Part shown: one piece after another, positions 58,601-64,000 of the stretch
How the letters are laid out: every line of letters begins with the position of its first letter
Numbering within the stretch: the stretch's first letter is position 1
Assembly (NCBI GenBank): GCA_029851415.1
Contig: CM056742.1
Coordinates: 52,182,954 to 52,246,953 of the forward strand
Length of the DNA: 64,000 nucleotides
Source of the DNA: Eretmocerus hayati
Taxonomy: Eukaryota; Arthropoda; Insecta; Hymenoptera; Aphelinidae
Direction of reading: 5' to 3'
Program-made: the position numbers and the translations under genes
The notes under the pieces: model-generated
Told to the model about the DNA's origin: nothing
Databases searched by the model: none
What the model saw: only the letters and a program-made list of their open reading frames with translations

Positions 58601-58651
58601 GAGGAGAAAGAGAGGGAAGTAAGGCGCCTCGAAGTAGGCGAATCACAGTGA
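55619..58651 (+). CDS. R1-like ORF2 polyprotein (APE endonuclease, reverse transcriptase), intact
   Basis: 1010 codons from MASFIQANLRKSG. The frame is open for another 46 codons upstream without evidence of use. The ATG overlaps the ORF1 stop in ATGGCTAG, which suggests translational coupling. The endonuclease covers about residues 1-225: IQANLR, LIISEPP, GDFNSKEPTW at 120-129 and LSDHRHI. RT spans about 415-700: NGKAPGLDGIP, GFRKGRSTVHA, ALDIKNAFN with D557, GIGQGSVSG, and the FADD box 644-647. A C-terminal finger, CESCGDEWDDAEHALFKC, lies at 929-946 and is typical of R1/R2-type elements. It should nick the target and prime cDNA synthesis. Confidence 0.93.
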   Translation: MASFIQANLRKSGDADDLLHAVAKEGGIDVLIISEPPRKREFSRSTFDHWRTAVIQIMNPAIRETGPAVSGRGFARKTIEGTAVYSCYYSPSLKIHEFEDELHDLEEDVRQWGGPVIIAGDFNSKEPTWSGGPRDRRGVILADAMEALGLVLANETGVITYYRYDTRSREGGSSSVLDLTFMSPSLMGQMTSWEVLDTETLSDHRHIRFRLRTDRQRQTTHRPRPTGWQVRKLDEGKFRESIGTAEDLPMNITADEAVDMVTTTITRACDASMHRKTTSCFWRKPEYWITDEIKALRRTSNKKRRTAWRSRKLKRPSLGEDDRAYREAKKALVLAIRRSKEKCWCELCDMVNGDPWGTPYRVVMSKVRPRRGNPAPTDAATLRSIVEDLFPAGEPRVTFPPESEDPIPLFTMQELLIAAKRLPNGKAPGLDGIPNEALKLVFKYNPDLLLDLFNICLSAGNFPDKWKRQKLVLIPKGQGGQRPLSMLDNIGKMYERMVLNRVEKAYKESGGLSPMQFGFRKGRSTVHAIEEVQERVQASVGNPYQGRGGFCAIIALDIKNAFNCASWERVYQSQAGKVPPYLLAITSDYLRNRTLVYDTDEGQEIRELSAGIGQGSVSGPFNWNTQYDSLLSIELPEGVIIVAFADDAGLIVWSDNEELLGRRANEALARVYEWMISRLLELAVKKCEAIVVTRRRKFDLPHFYINGQEIPRKTELKYLGVWLDDKWSFKKHIQEAAQKASRVGAALQRLMPNIGGPKEKRRALLNTVSTSIMLYGAPVWGKRVEKTIIEKKMGPVHRRAALRSIRAYRTVSGDAAYVLASTPPIHLLVAERVRIWDRQKVIGAERVLTPTMKEIIRDNEKETTLEHWQTEWDSPFANGRWTHRLIRDVAKWAERTHGEMDYWTTQALSDHGCFGSYLTRFKKRTTPACESCGDEWDDAEHALFKCSDTRRERAELDEWLGAQLTPENLVPYLLRNQETWDRLTGYIKMVMTRKEEKEREVRRLEVGESQ

Positions 58652-59117
58652 CTCTGCCGATTGAAACAGAAGAGGCCCAAATGATTCCAGGAGGAATCTG
58701 ATGCACTGAAGAGGGAAGAAAGAAGGAAGAAGAGAGAAGAAAGAAGAAAGAGAGGGAACAATGGAGAATGAAGACAGAAGATGCCGACAAGTGGCCGAAG
58801 AGAGAAGATGGAGAAGAGGAACGCTCGCAATCGAGCGCGAGACATGCCGCTCATCCTGAAGTAATGCTCACGCGGTTCCGGGATGAGATGGTAGATGCAG
58901 GTGGATCTCCTTCTTGATTGCCCGATGCCCTAGGTATCGGACATCGAGGGGAGAGGGATATTACACGGCCGGGCCCACCTCTCGGTGGGCCCCACCCAAA
59001 CCCGTGTCCCGCCTGGTATGGCCTGCGTGGGCTATGCGTAGTCCGCGTAAGCTGAACCAGTCCGGTGTCTGGGGACGGATCCGAGGGATCCTGAGGCAGA
59101 TTTTTCCCTCTAACCAC

Positions 59118-59120
<3 letters not shown>
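58652..59120 (+). other. 3' UTR of copy E with hairpin at 58971-58992
   Basis: Purine-rich (gaagaa repeats) to about 58790, then GC-rich. The hairpin GGGCCCACC-TCTC-GGTGGGCCC matches copy 1 exactly. The last unique bases are taaccacctt. Confidence 0.75.
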
Positions 59121-59164
<44 letters not shown>

Positions 59165-59167
<3 letters not shown>

Positions 59168-59180
59168 AGAGAGAGAGAGA
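59165..59180. repeat. (GA)8 tract between copies E and F
   Basis: Sixteen bases of pure GA join the poly(A) of E and the 5' end of F. Confidence 0.97.
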
Positions 59181-59440
59181 CCCCGTAGGGGGCTTTGGGT
59201 GTGACCTTAGCGTTGCACTTGGAGCTTGAGGGAGTGACGCCCCTCCGGACCCGAGTCCTACACTCACACTAACACACACACTACACTCTACACGCACCAT
59301 ACTTACGCTTGCTCAAGCATTACACAGACATACCAACATCATACAGAACACGCATCACACAACACACCACACCCGTGCTGGTCTGGTCCGGGGTCGGCCA
59401 GCATGCGATTCCAGGCCCTGGAAAAAGTAGAAAGAAGAAG

Positions 59441-61322
59441 ATGTCCAGCATTGACGGCAAGAATTCCCCAAGTAAAGCGGGGCCCCATTCGGATCTTGGG
59501 GGGGGGGGGGCCAACGATGCAAAGCGCGCTACCAGTGGCACACTTGGCTGGTGGACTCACGCGTAAAGCTACAAGCGATGGAAATACGCCTCTGGCGAAG
59601 ATAGTTGGAGCAAAGGACCAACATCAGAAAGGAGTAGACCTCACCCCGAACAGCAGGAAGAGAAAGGGTCTGGGTGAGGAAGTAGATAAGCGAACGCTGA
59701 AACAATCGAAGCTCACATTCTTGAGCCAAAAAGAGAAGAACGCGAAGGTTGCTGCAGAAGCGCAAGCGGCGGCAGACAAGCTTATGAAGATCAACCCCGC
59801 GATCAAGATCCAGCTTACGCAAGACAAGAACAAGGGAGACGATACCGCCGATTCCAGCTCGGATTCAGGGGACTCTAACACCACCACGGAGTCCCAGAAG
59901 TCAGAAGACACCCTGACATCCAAGGACTGTGACCGTGGGCTCGAAAAAGGTCAAAAAACACCGGAGGATATGGACATCGATCGGTTCCCCACACCTGAGA
60001 AGGCCAGTCGACAAAGAAGTGGAGACAAGGCCCCCGATCTAATGGAAGGATGGAGGGACTTGAAAATGTGCCGAGAGCAGATGGAGGAGAAGACTCATCT
60101 TCTCCTCGACCACCTGAACTTGGTCATAGGGATAGCCGAGTCTGCTTCCAACATCCCAGAAGGAACTCGGGGCGACATGGAAGAGCTCAAGAAGATTGGC
60201 CACGCTCTCGAAGGCCTACTTGCGGCAGACAAAGGGAAGAGAGCGGCTTTCGAGACCACACTTCTCGAAGCGGAGAAGACCCTGAAAATGAAGAGGAGTG
60301 CGCAGCCCTCTGGGCCAGCCGCGTCGGGAAGCGGCATACAGGGAAGGGGGGCGAATAAACCGGAATCGCGACAAGGGAAACAGCACGATACGAAGAGGAC
60401 GCGACGCGGACATCCATCGGGAGCCCTCGAAACACCGCGCTCGACATCGACTCCTAATAGGCCCAAGCAGGACGGGCCTTGGCAGGAAGTGGTCTCTAAG
60501 AGAAATACGAAGAGGGCAAAGAAAAGCGGTCGATCAAGTGACACCGCTGGAAAGAAGGCAATGATGAAGTCAAGAAGAGCGAAATCCGACGCCGTTCTAG
60601 TCACGGCAAACCAAGGTGGGTTAAGCTACGCAGATATGCTGCGCAAGATAAAGACGGATGACCTTAATGAAGAAGTGGGCTCTAAAGTCACGGGCATCCG
60701 CAAAACACAGGAAGGACAAATCCTCATTGAACTGAGGAAGGGCACCGACGCTGCAGCCATCAAAGCGGCTCTGACACCAGTCGACGGGCAAGAAGGGGCC
60801 GTCCACTGCCTCGCAAATAGCATGACCCTCGAGGTTCTCGGAGTCGACTACGATGTCGACAAAACTAAAGTGCAGAAGGACCTCGCGAAGGCCCTACCAG
60901 AAAACGAGGATGGAGCCATAATAGTCAAGAGCCTGCGAAACGGCTCCCGAGGCACCCAAACAGCGGTTGTGTCCATCCCAGCGAGGCTCGCTCACCGCCT
61001 CTTGGACTAGAAAGAACCCAAGGTGGGATGGAGCAGAGTGAGAATCCGCGAGAAGGGAGGCATCCCACGCTGCTATAACTGCCTAGAGTATGGCCACAAG
61101 GCCTCAGGCTGCAAAAAAGAGAAGGCAGAGGAACGCCAACCGAAACTCTGCTTCCAGTGCGGTGAACCAGGACACCTCGCCGCTACCTGTAAAGAGAAAC
61201 CAAAATGCCTCAGCTGCGTGGCTATCGGAACCAGATCTGACCACAGGTCGGGCTCCAGCAACTGCACAGCCTACCAAAACGCGAGGGCGACATATAGACG
61301 CAGGGGGGGAAGAAATGGCTAA
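59441..61322 (+). pseudogene. R1-like ORF1 of copy F, frame broken at a G tract and by one stop
   Basis: The start MSSIDGKNSPSK is present, but the G/C run near 59498-59512 is two bases shorter than in E. That start is out of frame after about 25 codons. The main frame can be reached from another ATG at 59403 and runs to a TAG at 61008-61010, where E has Trp (LLDW to LLD-stop). The frame resumes after it, with all three knuckles (CYNCLEYGHKASGC, CFQCGEPGHLAATC, CLSC) and ends at TAA 61320-61322, overlapping the ORF2 ATG. The G-tract difference could be a sequencing error; the TAG is less likely to be. Confidence 0.85.
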
Positions 61323-64000
61323 CTTCATCCAAGCCAACCTCAGGAGAAGCGGGGAAGCTTGTGACCTCCTACACACTGCCGCCAAAGAAGGGGGTATCGA
61401 TGTTCTGATCATCTCCGAACCGCCTCGGAAGCGCGAACTTTCCCGTTCCACATTCGATCACTGGGGGACCGCTGTAATTCAGATCACGAATCCCGCGATC
61501 CGCGAGACTGAACCAGCTGTTAGTGGCCGCGGTTATGCTCGAAAGACCATAGGGGGCACAGCTGTATACAGCTGCTACTACTCGCCGTCGCTCAAGACGC
61601 ACGAATTTGAAGACGAGCTCCACGACCTAGAAGAGGATGTGAGGCAATGGGGGGGGGGCCCAGTTATAATCGCGGGAGATTTCAACTCCAAGGAACCGAC
61701 TTGGAGCGGGGGGCCGCGCGATAGACGGGGGGTGATACTCGCTGATGCCATGGAGGCATTGGGATTAGTGCTCGCGAACGATACGGGGGTTATCACCTAT
61801 TACCGGCACGACACTCGGTCCCGGGAGGGAGGTTCATCATCAGTCCTGGACCTGACGTTCATGAGCCCGTCGCTCATGGGACGTATGACATCGTGGGAAG
61901 TTCTGGACACGGAAACACTGAGTGACCATCGACATATTCGGTTTCGACTTAGGACTGACGGACAGAGACAGACGATACGCAGACCGCGACCAACGGGGTG
62001 GCAGGTACGGAAGCTGGACGAGGGAAAATTCCGGGAATCGATAGAAACAGTCGAAGATCTCCCGATGAACTCCGCCTCGGACGAGGCTGTGGCGATGGTA
62101 ACATCCGCCATCACGAGAGCTTGCGACGCCTCGATGCCTCGCAGGACAACACCATGTTTCTGGAGGAAACCAGAGTACTGGATCACCGATGAGATCAAGG
62201 CTCTACGAAGAACGAGCAACAAGAAGAGGAGGACCGCATGGCGATCAAGGAAGCTGCAACGACCATCGCTGGTGGAAGATGACAGAGCGTACAAAGAAGC
62301 GAAGAAGGCTCTCGTTCTAGCCATCCGGAGGAGCAAAGAGAAGTGCTGGGGTGAACTGTGCGACATGGTTAACGAAGACCCCTGGGGCACGCCATATCGC
62401 GTGGTCATGTCAAAGGTCCGACCCCGGAGGGGCAACCCAGCACCGACCGATGCAGCAACATTGCGCACCATCGTGGAAGACCTCTTCCCAGCAGGAGAAC
62501 CCAGAGTTACATTCCCTACGGAGAGCGGAGACCCCATCCCGCTCTTCACTATGCAAGAGCTACTCATAGCGGCGAAGAGAATGCCGAACGGCAAGGCCCC
62601 TGGCCTGGATGGCATCCCAAACGAGGCTCTGAAACTGGTCTTCAAATACAGGCCAGATCTACTCCTCGACCTCTTCAACATCTGTCTGAGCGCGGGAACT
62701 TTCCCGGACAAGTGGAAACGCCAGAAGCTGGTCCTGATACCTAAGGGTCAAGGAGGTCAACGCCCTCTCAGCATGCTCGACAATATCGGGAAAATGTACG
62801 AGAGGATGGTGCTCAACAGGGTGGAAAAAGCCTACGAAGAAGGTGGTGGGCTATCACCAATGCAGTTCGGGTTCCGGAAGGGACGGAGCACTGTGCACGC
62901 GATCGAGGCGGTCCAAGAACGGGTTCAAGCGTCGGTAGGGAACCCATACCAAGGAAGAGGAGGATTCTGTGCCATCATTGCGTTGGACATAAAGAACGCA
63001 TTCAACTGCGCGAGCTGGGAGCGAGTCTATCAATCCGAAGCAGGTAAAGTGCCCCCCTATCTACTAGCCGTCACGAGTGACTACCTGCGGAACAGGACCC
63101 TCGTGTACGACACCGACGAGGGACAAGAGATTCGGGTACTGTCCGCCGAGGAACTCTTGGGTAGACGCGCGAACGAAGCGCTGGCCCGAGTCTACGAGTG
63201 GATGATTAGCAGGCTTCTGGAGCTCGCTGTCAAGAAGTGCGAAGCAATCGTGGTCACAAGGCGTAGGAAGTTTGACTTACCCCGGTTTTATATCAACGGG
63301 CAAGAGATTCCACGGAAGACAGAGCTGAAATACCTCGGTGTATGGCTCGACGACAAGTGGTCGTTCAAGAAGCACATCCAGAAAGCCGCCCAGAAGGCGA
63401 GCAGGGTCGGTGCGGAGCTCCAGCGGCTTATGCCGAATATCGGAGGACCCAATGCAAAGAGGCGCAAGCTGCTCAATACCGTGAGCGCTTCCATCATGCT
63501 CTACGGTGCACCCGTGTGGATAAAGAGAGTAGAGAAGGCCATCATCGAGAAGAGGATGGAGCCTGTCCACCGGAGAGCGGCCCTGAGGAGTATCCGTGCC
63601 TACCGCACTGTGTCAGGAGATGCGGCTTACGTATTGGCGAGTACTCCGCCTATCCACTTGCTCGCCGCGGAGCGAGTGAGGATCTGGGACCGCCAAAAAG
63701 TGATCGGAGTTGAACGAGTACTCACTCCGACGATGAAGGAGATCATCCGCGACAACGAGAAGGAAACCACCCTTGAGCATTGGCAAACTGAGTGGGAATC
63801 GCCATTTGCAAACGGCAGATGGACGCACCGGCTGATCCGTGACGTAGCCAAGTGGGCGGAACGCACCCACGGAGAGATGGACTACTGGACGACGCAGGCA
63901 CTGAGCGATCATGGTTGCTTCGGTTCCTATCTAACCAGGTTCGAGAAGAGGACGACCCCAACATGTCAGTCATGCGGGGACGAATGGGATGACGCCGAAC
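61315..64000 (+). CDS. R1-like ORF2 of copy F, open but with a 46-codon RT deletion (partial at window edge)
   Basis: I read this frame through to the window edge (895 codons) without a stop. It starts MANFIQANLRRSGEACDLL and has an endonuclease with GDFNSKEPTW. One codon is added by a longer G run (ten G, against seven in E). RT is normal up to EGQEIRVLSA, then jumps to EELLGRRANE at about 63147. Compared with E exactly 138 nt (46 codons) are gone, including the GQGSVSG and FADD boxes. The endonuclease may still be functional; reverse transcription is not possible. The finger at the end is cut by the window. Confidence 0.9.
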   Translation, partial: MANFIQANLRRSGEACDLLHTAAKEGGIDVLIISEPPRKRELSRSTFDHWGTAVIQITNPAIRETEPAVSGRGYARKTIGGTAVYSCYYSPSLKTHEFEDELHDLEEDVRQWGGGPVIIAGDFNSKEPTWSGGPRDRRGVILADAMEALGLVLANDTGVITYYRHDTRSREGGSSSVLDLTFMSPSLMGRMTSWEVLDTETLSDHRHIRFRLRTDGQRQTIRRPRPTGWQVRKLDEGKFRESIETVEDLPMNSASDEAVAMVTSAITRACDASMPRRTTPCFWRKPEYWITDEIKALRRTSNKKRRTAWRSRKLQRPSLVEDDRAYKEAKKALVLAIRRSKEKCWGELCDMVNEDPWGTPYRVVMSKVRPRRGNPAPTDAATLRTIVEDLFPAGEPRVTFPTESGDPIPLFTMQELLIAAKRMPNGKAPGLDGIPNEALKLVFKYRPDLLLDLFNICLSAGTFPDKWKRQKLVLIPKGQGGQRPLSMLDNIGKMYERMVLNRVEKAYEEGGGLSPMQFGFRKGRSTVHAIEAVQERVQASVGNPYQGRGGFCAIIALDIKNAFNCASWERVYQSEAGKVPPYLLAVTSDYLRNRTLVYDTDEGQEIRVLSAEELLGRRANEALARVYEWMISRLLELAVKKCEAIVVTRRRKFDLPRFYINGQEIPRKTELKYLGVWLDDKWSFKKHIQKAAQKASRVGAELQRLMPNIGGPNAKRRKLLNTVSASIMLYGAPVWIKRVEKAIIEKRMEPVHRRAALRSIRAYRTVSGDAAYVLASTPPIHLLAAERVRIWDRQKVIGVERVLTPTMKEIIRDNEKETTLEHWQTEWESPFANGRWTHRLIRDVAKWAERTHGEMDYWTTQALSDHGCFGSYLTRFEKRTTPTCQSCGDEWDDAE

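Larger units (their letters stand above)
53480..59164 (+). mobile_element. R1-clade non-LTR retrotransposon, copy E (complete, 5.7 kb)
   Basis: A 5' UTR of about 254 nt begins with CCCCGTAGGGG (itself a small hairpin) directly after the GA tract. ORF1 and ORF2 are both open and overlap by 8 nt. The 3' UTR is about 470 nt with a hairpin, and the poly(A) is 44 nt (59121-59164). GA follows at once. Everything expected of a competent element is present. R1-clade relatives that use microsatellites as targets are known (for example Waldo); here the target appears to be GA. Confidence 0.93.
59181..64000 (+). mobile_element. R1-clade non-LTR retrotransposon, copy F (runs off the window)
   Basis: It is in the same orientation as E and full length at the 5' end (CCCCGTAGGGG after GA). 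ORF1 is broken, and ORF2 is open to the window edge but lacks an RT segment. The C-terminal end and 3' UTR lie outside the window. Copies 1 and F share details (RLRRSG-type ORF2 start, GRGYARKTIGG) that E lacks, so F is nearer to copy 1 than to E. Confidence 0.92.

Noticed and set aside
1..64000. 28S rDNA as target of the R1-like copies
   Set aside because: No rRNA sequence flanks any copy; the flanks are GA tracts or unrelated DNA.

Overview
The window is eukaryotic nuclear DNA, most likely from an arthropod and probably an insect. It holds one spliced exon that reads as insect-type mitochondrial NAD-isocitrate dehydrogenase subunit alpha. It also holds intact R1-clade non-LTR retrotransposons, a lineage best known from arthropods, and almost everything else is transposable-element sequence. 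I see no bacterial genes, rRNA, CRISPR array or plasmid functions. The species cannot be told from the sequence.

Layout. 1-5111: an old R1-like LINE copy, then a short 3' fragment of a second copy whose tail is split by a TTAA-flanked foldback element. 5112-13000: unclassified DNA and three long palindromic elements (6050-7581, 9296-11339, 11344-12700). 13000-17532: dispersed repeats and a composite element with degenerate GTTTCGTTTAGTTT arrays that carries nested MITEs. 18035-18207: the Idh3a exon (minus strand). 18636-21765: an inverted duplication enclosing a tRNA-like sequence and a Penelope-like fragment (GIY-YIG nuclease, inverted pLTRs, hammerhead-like motif). 22924-27480: a dead Ty3/gypsy element (minus strand) interrupted by another palindromic element. 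28600-38264: several palindromic DNA transposons (two with exact 8-bp target duplications), a three-copy 0.33-kb tandem repeat, and long stretches where I recognise nothing.

40129-64000 is the most striking part: a train of six LINE copies joined end to end by (GA)n/(TC)n tracts. Four CR1/L2-like copies (A-D) all lie on the minus strand. Two R1-like copies (E, F) lie on the plus strand, as do the two R1-like copies at the left end of the window, which also have GA tracts at their 3' ends. The simplest reading is that two unrelated LINE families use the same microsatellite as target but prime on opposite strands. Copy E is structurally complete (two intact ORFs, 44-nt poly(A)) and looks young. 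Copy F lacks 46 RT codons, including the catalytic FADD box, yet its ORF2 is otherwise open to the window edge. Both lineages have a 3'-terminal hairpin whose sequence changes while the pairing is kept. In CR1-like copies B and D, ORF2 lies in the same frame as ORF1 behind a single UGA.
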